A stretch of 64,000 nt of DNA from Azospirillum sp. OGB3 (GCF_014192915.1 NZ_JACHYN010000006.1:248001-312000); one strand, 5' to 3'; shown: positions 1 to 8,545, numbered from the stretch's first letter. Translations and numbers: made by a program. The notes: a model not told the origin generated them from the sequence alone.

Positions 1-225
1 CTGTGGGAGCAGCTCGGCCAGCGCATCCAGGCCAAGGGGCTGCTCGACGTCGGCATGGCCTGGACCGGCTGCCTCGGCTTCTGCTCCGCCGGGCCGCTGA
101 TGGTGGTCTATCCGGAGGGGCTGTGGTACCGCCCGGAAACGCCCGCCGACATCGATGAGATCGTCGACTCGCACCTCGTCAACGACACACCGGTCGAACG
201 GCTGGTGATGGTGCTGACCCGCTAA
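1..225 (+). CDS. (2Fe-2S) ferredoxin-like protein, 3' fragment
   Basis: Only the last 74 residues lie in the window; the reading frame is open from the first base to a TAA. The fragment resembles the C-terminal half of the thioredoxin-fold 2Fe-2S ferredoxins: a C-L-G-F-C pair followed by SAGP, then the sequence VVYPEGLWY and a short helical tail. These proteins bind one 2Fe-2S cluster through four cysteines, two of which would lie upstream of the window. Its electron-transfer partner cannot be told from this fragment. A strong hairpin terminator follows directly. Family assignment is from the visible C-x3-C motif and tail; the specific function is unknown. Confidence 0.7.
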   Translation: MWEQLGQRIQAKGLLDVGMAWTGCLGFCSAGPLMVVYPEGLWYRPETPADIDEIVDSHLVNDTPVERLVMVLTR

Positions 226-229
226 ACGC

Positions 230-270
230 AAAAGCCCCTCCGCGGCTCGGCCGGCGGAGGGGCTTTTTTT
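230..270. terminator. Bidirectional rho-independent terminator
   Basis: A GC-rich stem (AAGCCCCTCCGC pairing with GCGGAGGGGCTT) closes a short loop and ends in a run of seven T on the plus strand; the minus strand has a matching T run. It sits between the ends of the ferredoxin fragment and the convergent phosphoribosyltransferase gene, so it can serve both. Confidence 0.85.
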
Positions 271-287
271 GGTGCGGAACGACGATG

Positions 288-1451
288 CTACTTGCGGAAC
301 AGGAACTCGCGGCCGACTTTCACGCGCTTCTCGCCGTCGTACTCGATGATGTCGGCGGTGGCGTAGGTCTCGGTCCAGCGCTCCGGCAGATAGCTGCCGG
401 TGCCGATGATGTCGACGGGGGCGTTGGCCTCCGCCATCAGGCGGCACTTGGCCGGGCCGAAGCCGGAGCTGGCGACGATCTTCACCGCCGGGAATCCGGC
501 CTCGTCCAGCTTCTCGCGCATGAAATGGATCGCCGCCGCCGACACGCCGGTGCCGATCAGATAGCGGAGCTGCGTCTCGTCGCGGTAGCCGCGGATGGAA
601 TGGGGCGCGTGCCGCTCCAGCACCGCGTAGGAGCCCGGCGGGTCCAGCCCCTCCAGGAAGCGCCCGCCGGGCGTGTCGAGCCGCACCGCCAGCTTGCCCT
701 GCGCGGCGAGGCCGGGGAAGCGGCGGCAGACCTCCATCGCGTCGGTCACCTCGCGCCCGAAGTAATCGACCAGGACGGTCAGCGGCAGTTCGGGGAAGGT
801 CTCGTGGAACATCTCCGCCGCCCGCACGGTCGATCCGGCGTAGCCGATCAGCGCGTGCGGCATCGTCCCCATGCCCTTCTTCTGGCCGAAGAAATGGGCG
901 GTGGCGTCGGTGGCGTTGCCGATGAAGCCCTTGGCGCCGACCTTGCGCTTCGCCCGGTCCGACCCGACCGAGGCGGCGTAGGCCATCATCTCCTCCATCT
1001 CCGTGCCGGCGCAGTGGCGCGCCTCCATGGCGAGGAAGGCGGTCTTCGGCAGGTCGGCGCACATGGTGAAGGCGTTGTAGGCGCCGACGCAGGCGGGGCC
1101 GAGCTTCTGCAGGATGATCGTCTCGGTGTCGACCAGATGGTAGAAGGAGCCGGTGATGTAGAGGATCGGCTCGCCCGCGCCGACCCACTTTCCTTCCGGA
1201 TAGTTCAGGACGATGTCGAGGTCAAACCCGCGCTCCCGCGCCACCGCCTCCAGCCATTCGATGGCGAGTCGCGGCGCGCAGACCACCGGGCGGCGCATGA
1301 AGATGGCGTAGGTGACCTTCTTGTCACCGAATTTCCCGACCGCCTCCTTGGTCCGCTTGAAGTAGGTGTCGGTCCATTCGGTGATGGCCGACGCGGGCGG
1401 ATGGCTGGCGGGCGCGTGACTGGCCGGCGGCTGGTTCCTGGTCTCGTCCAT
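288..1451 (-). CDS. Nicotinate phosphoribosyltransferase family protein
   Basis: A 387-residue protein of the nicotinate/nicotinamide phosphoribosyltransferase superfamily, the type that makes nicotinate mononucleotide from nicotinic acid and PRPP in NAD salvage. Visible family features include the N-terminal TYAIFMRRP region, a central LVDYFGREVTDA strand, RLDTPGGRF, and a C-terminal phosphate-binding stretch with VKIVASSGFGP and DIIGTGSY. I chose the ATG at 1451 because AAGGA lies seven bases upstream; an in-frame start 21 codons further up has no such site. The N-terminus is proline- and alanine-rich and probably disordered. It stands alone, convergent with the preceding gene. Length and motifs fit the family (pncB-like), but substrate (nicotinate versus a related base) is inferred. 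Confidence 0.75.
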   Translation of the reverse strand: MDETRNQPPASHAPASHPPASAITEWTDTYFKRTKEAVGKFGDKKVTYAIFMRRPVVCAPRLAIEWLEAVARERGFDLDIVLNYPEGKWVGAGEPILYITGSFYHLVDTETIILQKLGPACVGAYNAFTMCADLPKTAFLAMEARHCAGTEMEEMMAYAASVGSDRAKRKVGAKGFIGNATDATAHFFGQKKGMGTMPHALIGYAGSTVRAAEMFHETFPELPLTVLVDYFGREVTDAMEVCRRFPGLAAQGKLAVRLDTPGGRFLEGLDPPGSYAVLERHAPHSIRGYRDETQLRYLIGTGVSAAAIHFMREKLDEAGFPAVKIVASSGFGPAKCRLMAEANAPVDIIGTGSYLPERWTETYATADIIEYDGEKRVKVGREFLFRK

Positions 1452-1814
1452 GGCGATGTCCTTGTCTTCCCGCTCTTGCCCTTCGCGACGGTCACGTCCA
1501 GAGGCCGCCCCCACCGCGGGAACGGCGATCCGATAGAGAAACCAGCATTATACGCCCCGGCCCTCCGGTGGAAGAGGCTTCATCCGTCGGGGCCAACCGC
1601 CGCAAGCAACGGTGATTTACCAAAAATACGCTACGAAATCCGGCGCATTTCAAACACAAAGAAGCTGAGAAGAGATGCGCAGTTCCTTGCTGTAATGCGC
1701 TCTCACCAAAAAGTATAAAATACCTGTATTTGACGCCTTCCTTTTATCCATCCACCATACAGCCAAGAACAGGCGCCACTCCCCTTCGGCGCCGGAAAAA
1801 GCGACGAGGTCGGC
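1452..1814. other. Intergenic region with no gene seen
   Basis: This 363-bp divergent region is clearly AT-richer than its surroundings around 1600-1760, as expected for promoters of the two flanking genes. I see no convincing small gene, tRNA or terminator. A TATAAAAT stretch near 1716 and a TTGACG near 1729 are possible promoter elements on the plus strand but their spacing is poor, so I do not call a promoter. Confidence 0.5.
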
Positions 1815-2327
1815 ATGAGCCGGACAATCCGCCAGAACACGCCGAACATTGCGGCGGCCCCCGCGACGGCAGGCCCCTCGACGCTCGACCGTCTCGGCCG
1901 CCGGGTGGTGGTCGGGCTTCTCTGCACCATGGCCGGCCTGGCCGCCGCGGGCACCGGCGGGGCCTTCCTGCTGAAGCCCGGCACGGCGCAGGCCGGGCGC
2001 GTGGTCGGTGATACGCTGCGGACCGCCGCCAACTACGCGCGCCTGCCGGCGATGATCTTCACGCTGAGCGACGGCGACCGGCTGCGCGAACTGCGGGTCC
2101 GCGTGGTGCTGGACATGGAGCCGACCGCCCCCGCCAAGACGGTGGAGAGCTACGGGCCGCGCATCGCCAGCGCCATGACCAACGTGATGCTGGACACCGA
2201 CCCCGGCGAACTGCGCGGGCGCAACGGCGCCTTCTACGTCAAGGACGCGGTGATGCGCACCGCGAGCAAGGAACTCGGCGCGATGAAGATCCGGCAGGTG
2301 CTGGTCCAGGAACTCGTCATGCGCTGA
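1815..2327 (+). CDS. FliL-like membrane protein
   Basis: A 170-residue single-pass protein: a short cytoplasmic N-terminus, one membrane helix at about residues 31-52, and a periplasmic domain. The domain carries the FliL pattern: LP-x-M-x-FTL at 77-84, then LRVRVVLDMEP, a helical middle, and a closing I-R-Q-V-L-V-Q-E-L-V-M-R like the end of FliL. FliL proteins sit at the flagellar basal body near the stator and are related to the stomatin-interacting fold. GAGG lies five bases before the ATG. No flagellar genes are adjacent, and a paralog with the same motifs is encoded near 8.0-8.5 kb. Family membership is reasonably supported; a flagellar role is inference. Confidence 0.65.
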   Translation: MSRTIRQNTPNIAAAPATAGPSTLDRLGRRVVVGLLCTMAGLAAAGTGGAFLLKPGTAQAGRVVGDTLRTAANYARLPAMIFTLSDGDRLRELRVRVVLDMEPTAPAKTVESYGPRIASAMTNVMLDTDPGELRGRNGAFYVKDAVMRTASKELGAMKIRQVLVQELVMR

Positions 2328-2385
2328 CCGAAGGCCAGCCCGCCGCCCCGATCCGGCGCCTCGGCGAACGCTCGACAGGCGTGCC

Positions 2386-2411
2386 GGAATGGGGAACACT
2401 CCTGTCCCGTT
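2386..2411 (+). promoter_or_regulatory. EcfG-type promoter motif upstream of gor
   Basis: GGAAT, 17 bases, then CGTT, matching the GGAAC/T-N16-17-CGTT pattern of EcfG general-stress promoters in alphaproteobacteria. It ends 45 bp before the GTG of glutathione reductase. The fifth base (T rather than C) makes it imperfect. Confidence 0.4.
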
Positions 2412-2456
2412 CGGATCGTGGGCCGCTAAGGCTCTTGGGATTGCAAGGAGACGGCC

Positions 2457-3809
2457 GTGGCCGAGTTCGATTTCGACCTTTTCACCATCGGTGCCGGCTC
2501 AGGCGGCGTCGCGGCCAGCCGGCGGGCCGCGTCCATGGGGGCCAAGGTCGCCATCTGCGAAGGCAGCCGGGTCGGCGGCACCTGCGTCATCCGCGGCTGT
2601 GTGCCCAAGAAGCTGCTGGTCTACGCCGCCCAGTTCCGCGACGCCTTCGAGGACTCCTGTTCCTACGGGTGGTCCACCACCACCCCGGCCTTCGACTGGG
2701 CGACGCTGATCGGCCGCAAGGACGCCGAGATCGACCGGCTGAACGGCATCTACATCAAGATGCTGGAGAACTCCGGGGTCACCCTGCACACCGGCTTCGG
2801 GCGGCTGATCGACCGCCACACGGTGGAGGTGGCGAACCAGCGCTACACCGCGAAGAACATCCTGGTCGCCACCGGCGGCTGGCCATCGCTGCCCAAGATT
2901 CCGGGGATCGAGCACGCCGTGACCTCCAACGAGGCGTTGCAGCTCGGCACCCTGCCCCACTCCGTCATCATCCTCGGCGGCGGTTACATCGCCGTGGAGT
3001 TCGCCGGGATCTTCCGGGGCCTGGGGGCCGAGGTCACAATCATGATCCGCGGTGAGGAGCTGCTGAACGGCTTCGACGACGACATCCGCGTCGCGCTGGC
3101 CCAGGAGATGCGCAAGCGCGGCATCACCATCCTCACCCGCACCCAGCCGGTGAAGGTCGAGGAGGGCCCCGGCGGCTTCACCGTCACCGACCAGCTCGGG
3201 CGGGAGCATTCCGCCGGCCTCGTCATGGCGGCGACCGGGCGCCGTCCGAACACGCGCGACCTCGGGCTGGAAGCCGCCGGCGTCGCGCTGGACGACGCCG
3301 GGGCGATCCGGGTGGACGAGTATTCGCGCACCAGCGTGGACAACATCTTCGCCGTCGGCGACGTGACCGACCGGATGGCCCTGACCCCCGTCGCCATCGC
3401 CGAGGGGCGCGCCTTCGTGGAGACGCTGTTCAACGACAACCCGACCAGCATCAGCTACGCCAACATCCCGACCGCCGTCTTCTCCATACCGCCGCTTGGC
3501 ACCGTCGGCCTGACCGAGGCGGAGGCGCGGGCGAAATTCGCGACGGTGGACATCTACAAGGCCGGTTTCCGACCGATGAAGCACACCATGTCCGGCCGCG
3601 ACGAGCGCGTCCTGATGAAGCTGGTCGTGGACGGCGAGAGCCAGCGCGTGCTCGGCTGCCACATGATGGGCATGGATGCGCCGGAAATCGTCCAGGGGCT
3701 GGGCATCGCCCTGAACTGCGGCGCCACAAAGAGAGATTTCGACCGCACCATCGCCCTCCACCCCTCTACCGCGGAAGAGTTCGTCCTGATGCGCGAGAAG
3801 GTGTCCTGA
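2457..3809 (+). CDS. gor: Glutathione-disulfide reductase
   Basis: A 450-residue class I pyridine-nucleotide disulfide oxidoreductase that reduces glutathione disulfide with NADPH in the cytoplasm. It shows the FAD-binding G-x-G-x-x-G at 12-17, the redox-active cysteine pair C43/C48 in GGTCVIRGCVPKK, the second dinucleotide-binding motif GGGYIAVEF at about 172-180, and the C-terminal active-site HPSTAEE (H435, E440). The KK after the second cysteine separates it from dihydrolipoamide dehydrogenases. It starts with GTG, with AAGGAG six bases upstream. The next gene is manganese catalase, also an antioxidant enzyme, and both have EcfG-like promoter motifs, suggesting stress control. Length matches the family. 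Confidence 0.95.
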   Translation: MAEFDFDLFTIGAGSGGVAASRRAASMGAKVAICEGSRVGGTCVIRGCVPKKLLVYAAQFRDAFEDSCSYGWSTTTPAFDWATLIGRKDAEIDRLNGIYIKMLENSGVTLHTGFGRLIDRHTVEVANQRYTAKNILVATGGWPSLPKIPGIEHAVTSNEALQLGTLPHSVIILGGGYIAVEFAGIFRGLGAEVTIMIRGEELLNGFDDDIRVALAQEMRKRGITILTRTQPVKVEEGPGGFTVTDQLGREHSAGLVMAATGRRPNTRDLGLEAAGVALDDAGAIRVDEYSRTSVDNIFAVGDVTDRMALTPVAIAEGRAFVETLFNDNPTSISYANIPTAVFSIPPLGTVGLTEAEARAKFATVDIYKAGFRPMKHTMSGRDERVLMKLVVDGESQRVLGCHMMGMDAPEIVQGLGIALNCGATKRDFDRTIALHPSTAEEFVLMREKVS

Positions 3810-3849
3810 CGATCGGACCTAAAACCAAAGGTCAGGAGCCTGATTTCCT

Positions 3850-3874
3850 GGAACGCTTCTAAGAAGCCTGTGTT
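3850..3874 (+). promoter_or_regulatory. EcfG-type promoter motif upstream of Mn-catalase
   Basis: GGAAC, 16 bases, then TGTT, close to the EcfG consensus GGAAC-N16-17-CGTT. It lies about 105 bp upstream of the chosen catalase start. Mn-catalases are frequent members of the alphaproteobacterial general stress regulon, which supports the reading. Confidence 0.5.
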
Positions 3875-3978
3875 GAGGGCACACGACGATGGCGGCGGCG
3901 ATCACGGCGGCGGTCCAGCACCACCGCGGAAGCCGCCGCCTCCCATCCTTCATCCAGGCTCCGGGAGGGCTCCTACGC

Positions 3979-4875
3979 ATGTTCATGCACAACAAGAACC
4001 TGATGTACACGGTCCGCGTCGCTGAACCGGACCCGAAGCTGGCCAGCCTGATGCTGGAACAGTTCGGCGGTCCCCAGGGCGAATTGGCGGCGGCCTTGCG
4101 CTACTTCACGCAGGGCCTTTCCGACGAGGACCCGGGCCGCAAGGACATGCTGATCGACATCGCGACCGAGGAACTGAGCCATCTGGAGATCATCGGCAGC
4201 ATCGTCGCCATGCTGACCAAGGGCGTGAAGGGCAAGCTGGCCGAAGGCGCGGAGGAGGTCACCGACCTCTACGCCGACATCGCCAAGGGCAACGGCAGCC
4301 ACACGCTGGCCCTGCTCTACGGCGGCGGCCCGGCGCTGACCAACTCCGCGGGACAGCTGTGGACCGGCGGCTACATCGACAGCATCGGCGAGCCGACCGC
4401 CGACCTGCGCTCCAACATCGCCGCGGAATCGCGGGCCAAGATCATCTATGAGCGCCTCATCAACATCACCCCGGACCCGGGCGTGAAGGACGCGCTGACC
4501 TTCCTGATGACCCGCGAGGTCGCCCACCAGAAGATGTTCGAGAAGGCGCTCTACTCGATCGAGAACAACTTCCCGCCGGGCAAGCTGCCGGGCAACCCGG
4601 AATACACCGACAAGTACTACAACATGAGCCAGGGCGACGGCGACATGCGCGGCCCGTGGAACCAGGGCGAGCAGTGGGAGTTCGTCAACGTCACCCCCGA
4701 CCAGGCCCCGGTCAGCGGCGGCGACGGCAACCCCTCGGTCCGGCTGGCGGCGGAGGAGATGAAGGCCGTCAACGAGGCCGCCAAGCGCACCATGTCGCGC
4801 ACCGACGTGAACCCGGTGACGGGTGCCGACCTCGGCGCCGGCCCCGGTTCCGGCAAGATGACCCCGGTCAAGTAA
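3979..4875 (+). CDS. Manganese (non-haem) catalase
   Basis: A 298-residue dimanganese catalase that disproportionates hydrogen peroxide to water and oxygen. The five expected metal ligands are all visible: E35 (GPQGE), E65 and H68 (EELSH), E150 (AAES) and H183 (REVAH), with spacing like that of the characterised Lactobacillus enzyme. The start was set at the ATG with GGAGGG ten bases upstream; an in-frame ATG 30 codons earlier gives an extension unlike the family. The C-terminus ends in a Gly/Pro/Ser-rich tail. It follows gor on the same strand but 169 bp away with its own candidate stress promoter. No haem catalase motifs are present. Confidence 0.93.
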   Translation: MFMHNKNLMYTVRVAEPDPKLASLMLEQFGGPQGELAAALRYFTQGLSDEDPGRKDMLIDIATEELSHLEIIGSIVAMLTKGVKGKLAEGAEEVTDLYADIAKGNGSHTLALLYGGGPALTNSAGQLWTGGYIDSIGEPTADLRSNIAAESRAKIIYERLINITPDPGVKDALTFLMTREVAHQKMFEKALYSIENNFPPGKLPGNPEYTDKYYNMSQGDGDMRGPWNQGEQWEFVNVTPDQAPVSGGDGNPSVRLAAEEMKAVNEAAKRTMSRTDVNPVTGADLGAGPGSGKMTPVK

Positions 4876-4891
4876 CCCCTACCGCCCGATT

Positions 4892-4930
4892 CCCCTCCCC
4901 CGCCCAGCGGGGGAGGGTCAGGGTGGGGGC
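4892..4930. repeat. Dispersed GC-rich palindromic intergenic repeat (copy A)
   Basis: CCCTCCCCCGC and GCGGGGGAGGG form a hairpin with a 3-base loop, followed by TCAGGGTGGGGGC. The reverse complement of the right half recurs exactly at the left end of the repeat at 7910. It lies between convergent genes and may also act as a terminator. Confidence 0.6.
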
Positions 4931-4935
4931 ACGTG

Positions 4936-6285
4936 TCACGTTCCGGCCTTCACCACCGCCTCGTCCCGCCTTGGCCGCGTCATCAGCCACAGCAGAACCA
5001 GCAACCCCGGCACCGCCCCGCCGGTGGACAGCAGGAAGAAGCTGCTCCAGTCCATCCGTTCCGCAAGCCAGCCCGACGACGCGCCGAACAGGTCCCCGCC
5101 CAGCTTGTAGAAACTGCTGAGCAGCGCGTATTGCGTGGCCGTGTAGGCGGTGTTGCACAGGCTCGACAGGTAAGCGACGAAGGCCGCCGTCGCGATGCCG
5201 CCGCAGACATTCTCCAGCGCCACCGTCACCGCCAGCGCCGACAGGTCGTGCCCGACCTGCGCCAGCATGACGTAGCCGAGGTTCGACAGCATCTGCATCA
5301 GCCCGCCGACCAGCAGCCCGCGCAGCACGCCGATGCGCCCGACCAGCACGCCGCCGATCAGCCCGCCGATGATCGTCGCCCACAGGCCGAACAGCTTGGT
5401 GACGTTGGCGATCTCCGTCTTCTCGAAGCCGAGATCGACGTAGAAGGGCGCCGACATCACCCCCGCCAGCACGTCCCCCAGCTTGTAGCAGGCGATGAAC
5501 AGCAGGATCGCGGCCCAGGCCGGACGCGTCATGAACTCCACGAAGGGCGCCACGACGGCGCCGTAGACCCAGGCCAGCAGGTCCGCCTTCCAACCCGTCA
5601 GGTGCGGGCGCGCGGCCAGCCAGTCGGCCACATGCCGCTCCCGCGCCTTGGACTCCGCGGTGTCCGCGACCTTCGGCTCGCGGTTCAGCAGGATCGTCAC
5701 CATGCCGACCGCGACCAGCCCGGCCATGACGTAGTAGGCGACGTGCCAGCCGAAGAACTCCGCCAAGTACAAGGCCCCTGCCCCCGCCGCCAGCATGCCG
5801 AAGCGGTAGCCGAGCACGAGGATGGCGGCACCGGCGGCCTGCTGGTGCTCCTCCAGAACCTCGACGCGGTAGGCGTCGACCACGATGTCCTGGCTGGCCG
5901 AGAAGAAGGCGACGACCACGGCCAGCATGGCGGTCCACCACAGGTCGGTGACCGGGTTGGTGCTGCCCAGCCCGATCAGGGCCGCCATCAGCCCGGCCTG
6001 CGCCACCAGCGCCCAGCCGCGCCGCCGCCCGAACAGACGGGTCATCACCGGCAGGCGCAGCCGGTCGATCAGCGGCGCCCAGACGAACTTGAGCGCGTAG
6101 GGCATGGTGACCAGAGCGAACAGGCCGATGGCCGTCTTGCTGACGCCGCCCTCGCGCAGCCAGATCGACAGGGTGGACCCGGTCAGCGCCAGCGGCAGCC
6201 CTTCGGCAAAACCGAGGAACAGAATGGCCAGAACACGCCGGTCAAGATAGACGGAGACCGCCTGACCCCAGGAGGATGGTTTCAC
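4936..6285 (-). CDS. ampG: AmpG-like muropeptide MFS permease
   Basis: A 449-residue major facilitator protein with about 12-14 membrane segments. It resembles AmpG, the inner-membrane importer of anhydro-muropeptides for cell-wall recycling: an N-terminal LGFAEGLPL-x-L-TGSTLSIWL motif, KFVWAPLIDR in the first loop, FFSASQDIVVDAYRVE in the fourth-fifth segment, and a C-terminal NTAYTATQYALLSS. I prefer the GTG at 6285, which has GGAAGGG eight bases upstream; an ATG 33 codons earlier lacks a site and would add a basic non-family extension. It stands alone on the minus strand. Murein recycling fits the presence of a MepK-like endopeptidase and glmU-glmS elsewhere in the window, but no direct linkage is seen. 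Confidence 0.85.
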   Translation of the reverse strand: MKPSSWGQAVSVYLDRRVLAILFLGFAEGLPLALTGSTLSIWLREGGVSKTAIGLFALVTMPYALKFVWAPLIDRLRLPVMTRLFGRRRGWALVAQAGLMAALIGLGSTNPVTDLWWTAMLAVVVAFFSASQDIVVDAYRVEVLEEHQQAAGAAILVLGYRFGMLAAGAGALYLAEFFGWHVAYYVMAGLVAVGMVTILLNREPKVADTAESKARERHVADWLAARPHLTGWKADLLAWVYGAVVAPFVEFMTRPAWAAILLFIACYKLGDVLAGVMSAPFYVDLGFEKTEIANVTKLFGLWATIIGGLIGGVLVGRIGVLRGLLVGGLMQMLSNLGYVMLAQVGHDLSALAVTVALENVCGGIATAAFVAYLSSLCNTAYTATQYALLSSFYKLGGDLFGASSGWLAERMDWSSFFLLSTGGAVPGLLVLLWLMTRPRRDEAVVKAGT

Positions 6286-6501
6286 CCGCTCAACCCTTCC
6301 ACACACCTGCGTAACCGTCTGTATAAGCCCCGGCCGGACGCCCCGGCCAGCGCGCTTTTTCGGGCGCCGTGCCGCATCATCCATTGCGGAAGTTGCGGTC
6401 GAAACTATGGAAAAATTTCCCGGCGACCGCTATACAGAGTACCCCTCCAGCCGTCATCCGGCCGGCCGGGGAACCCTTAGCACAAGGAAAGAGCGGGCGT
6501 C

Positions 6502-7887
6502 ATGGTTGAGCGTTGGTCCCCCGACAGCTGGAGGTCGAAGCCGGCGAAGCAGCTTCCGACCTATCCGGACCCGTCCAAGGTCGAAGCGGTCGAGCAGCGC
6601 CTGTCCTCCTATCCCCCGTTGGTCTTTGCGGGCGAGGCACGCCGGCTGAAGGACAGCCTCGCCGCCGCCGCCGCCGGCAACGCCTTCCTGCTGCAGGGCG
6701 GCGACTGCGCGGAGAGCTTCGCGGAGTTCCACCCGAACAACATCCGCGACACCTTCCGCGTGCTGCTGCAGATGGCCGTCGTGCTGACCTTCGGCGCCGC
6801 CATCCCGGTGGTGAAGGTTGGCCGCATGGCCGGGCAGTTCGCCAAGCCGCGCTCCGCCGACACCGAGGTGCTGGAGGGGATCGAGCTTCCGTCCTACCGC
6901 GGCGACATCATCAACGGCTTCGACTTCACGCCGGACGCCCGCGTTCCCGACCCGGAGCGCATGATGCAGGCCTACACCCAGGCCGCCGCCACGCTCAACC
7001 TGCTGCGCGCCTTCTCCCAGGGCGGCTACGCCGACCTGCACAAGGTCCATCAGTGGACGCTGGGCTTCGTCGAGCGCTCCCCCGCCGGTGAGCAGTTCCG
7101 CGAGATCGCCAACCGGCTGGACGAGACGCTGGGCTTCATGGCGGCCTGCGGCATCACCGCCCAGACCACCCCGCAGATCCGCGAGACCGAGTTCTTCACC
7201 AGCCACGAGGCGCTCCTGCTGCCGTTCGAGCAGGCGATGACCCGCGTCGACAGCACCACCGGCGACTGGTACGACGTGTCGGCCCACATGCTGTGGATCG
7301 GCGACCGCACCCGCCAGCCGGACGGCGCGCATGTCGAATTCCTGCGCGGCGTGAAGAACCCTATCGGCCTGAAGTGCGGCCCGACGACCGACCCGGACGA
7401 GCTGATCCGCCTGATCGACCTGCTCAACCCGACCAACGAGCCGGGCCGCCTGACCCTGATCGTCCGCATGGGCGCCGACAAGGTGGCGGAGAAGTTCCCG
7501 CCCCTGCTGCGCAAGGTGCAGCGCGAGGGCCGTGTCGTCGTCTGGTCGAGCGACCCGATGCACGGCAACACCGTCAAGTCCTCCAGCGGCTACAAGACCC
7601 GCCCGGTGGAGAAGGTGCTGTCGGAGGCGCGCGACTTCTTTGCGGTCCACGAGGCCGAGGGCACCCACGCCGGCGGCGTCCATTTCGAGCTGACCGGCCA
7701 GGACGTGACGGAGTGCACGGGCGGCGCCCAGGCGATCACCGATCACAAGCTGGCGCTGCGCTACCACACCGCCTGCGACCCGCGGCTGAACGCCAGCCAA
7801 GCGCTGGAGTTGGCCTTCCTGCTGGCCGAGGAGTTGAAGCGCGCCCGCCTGAAGCGCGACGCCGACCGCCGCGCGGCGGCGGAGTAA
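6502..7887 (+). CDS. aroG: Class II 3-deoxy-7-phosphoheptulonate (DAHP) synthase
   Basis: A 461-residue plant/Mycobacterium-type (class II) DAHP synthase, which condenses phosphoenolpyruvate and erythrose 4-phosphate in the first step of the shikimate pathway. The N-terminal [15 protein letters not shown] is diagnostic for class II. Other visible motifs are [11 protein letters not shown] (metal and PEP-site cysteine), [24 protein letters not shown] and [10 protein letters not shown], plus the late [24 protein letters not shown] lies about ten bases before the ATG. It is transcribed alone, and a long palindromic repeat follows. Length agrees with the bacterial class II enzymes. The symbol follows common usage for class II enzymes and is conventional rather than certain. 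Confidence 0.95.
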   Translation: MVERWSPDSWRSKPAKQLPTYPDPSKVEAVEQRLSSYPPLVFAGEARRLKDSLAAAAAGNAFLLQGGDCAESFAEFHPNNIRDTFRVLLQMAVVLTFGAAIPVVKVGRMAGQFAKPRSADTEVLEGIELPSYRGDIINGFDFTPDARVPDPERMMQAYTQAAATLNLLRAFSQGGYADLHKVHQWTLGFVERSPAGEQFREIANRLDETLGFMAACGITAQTTPQIRETEFFTSHEALLLPFEQAMTRVDSTTGDWYDVSAHMLWIGDRTRQPDGAHVEFLRGVKNPIGLKCGPTTDPDELIRLIDLLNPTNEPGRLTLIVRMGADKVAEKFPPLLRKVQREGRVVVWSSDPMHGNTVKSSSGYKTRPVEKVLSEARDFFAVHEAEGTHAGGVHFELTGQDVTECTGGAQAITDHKLALRYHTACDPRLNASQALELAFLLAEELKRARLKRDADRRAAAE

Positions 7888-7909
7888 GGCGTTTCCCTGG
7901 GGGTCCGAC

Positions 7910-8010
7910 TGCCCCCACCCTGACCCTCCCCCGCTGTCGCAGGGGAGGGAACTGCCGCTTCGCGATAAGCACCCTCCCCTGCAAAGCGGAGGAGGGCCGG
8001 GGTGGGGGCA
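7910..8010. repeat. Long palindromic intergenic repeat (copy B, about 100 bp)
   Basis: An imperfect inverted repeat running from TGCCCCCACCCTGACCCTCC to GGGCCGGGGTGGGGGCA, with internal smaller hairpins. Its first 25 bases are the exact reverse complement of part of the repeat at 4892-4930. It separates convergent aroG and the second FliL-like gene. Elements of this type are dispersed in many alphaproteobacterial genomes. Confidence 0.7.
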
Positions 8011-8028
8011 AGCGGCGCCAGCAGCCTC

Positions 8029-8478
8029 CTACCGCACCACCATCCGCTCCAGCAGCACCTCGCGCACCCGGACGGCCTGCGCCTCCCGCTTCATCACGCT
8101 CGCCACGGTGCTCTTGATCAGATTGGCGCCCTCGGCCCCGCTCAGCTGGCTTGGCTCGATCTGGCGCAGCCGATCGGCCATCTGGTCGGCAATGCGGGGG
8201 ACGAAGGGCGTGGCCGGGTTCGGGGCACCGGTGGGCTCGATCTCCAGCAGCACGCGGATGTCCACTTGGCGCGCGTCGCTGCCGCCCAGCGTGAAGGTCA
8301 TCGTCGGCAAGGACGCGTAGGTCTTCTGCGCCTTGCGGTCGCCGCCGCTTCGGGCGCCGGGCTTGCCGGACACCACGGTCCAGGTGCCCAGGGCGGCAAG
8401 CAGGACCAGGGCCACCGCGACGAGGACAGGCATCAACGACACCGATTCCCCATCGGAGCGCCGCAGCAGGAACCGCAC
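8029..8478 (-). CDS. FliL-like membrane protein, second paralog
   Basis: A 149-residue protein with a basic N-terminus, one membrane helix at about 14-36 and a periplasmic FliL-like domain. LP-x-M-TFTL at 57-64, DIRVLLEIEP, a central PRIADQMADRL helix and the terminal V-R-E-V-L-L-E-R-M-V-V-R mirror the paralog encoded at 1815-2327. It starts with GTG; GGAAAGG is seven bases upstream. A near-consensus CtrA box lies 47 bp before the start, consistent with cell-cycle or motility control, since CtrA commonly drives flagellar genes. No other flagellar gene is near. FliL family is a fair call; the cellular role is not shown. Confidence 0.65.
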   Translation of the reverse strand: MRFLLRRSDGESVSLMPVLVAVALVLLAALGTWTVVSGKPGARSGGDRKAQKTYASLPTMTFTLGGSDARQVDIRVLLEIEPTGAPNPATPFVPRIADQMADRLRQIEPSQLSGAEGANLIKSTVASVMKREAQAVRVREVLLERMVVR

Positions 8479-8524
8479 CGGGCCGCCTTTCCCCCATCAT
8501 TCCCCTGATGGGGCATGGGCATAT

Positions 8525-8539
8525 TTAACGATGATTTAT
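8525..8539 (-). promoter_or_regulatory. CtrA-like box upstream of FliL-like gene
   Basis: Read on the minus strand: ATAA, seven bases, TTAA; one mismatch to the CtrA consensus TTAA-N7-TTAA. It is 47 bp upstream of the FliL-like GTG start. Confidence 0.4.
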
Positions 8540-8545
8540 CCTAGA

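Noticed and set aside
4933-6480. A 515-codon plus-strand frame opposite the AmpG-like permease
   Set aside because: The minus strand encodes a convincing membrane transporter; the plus-strand translation is Gln/Arg/His-rich and non-globular.
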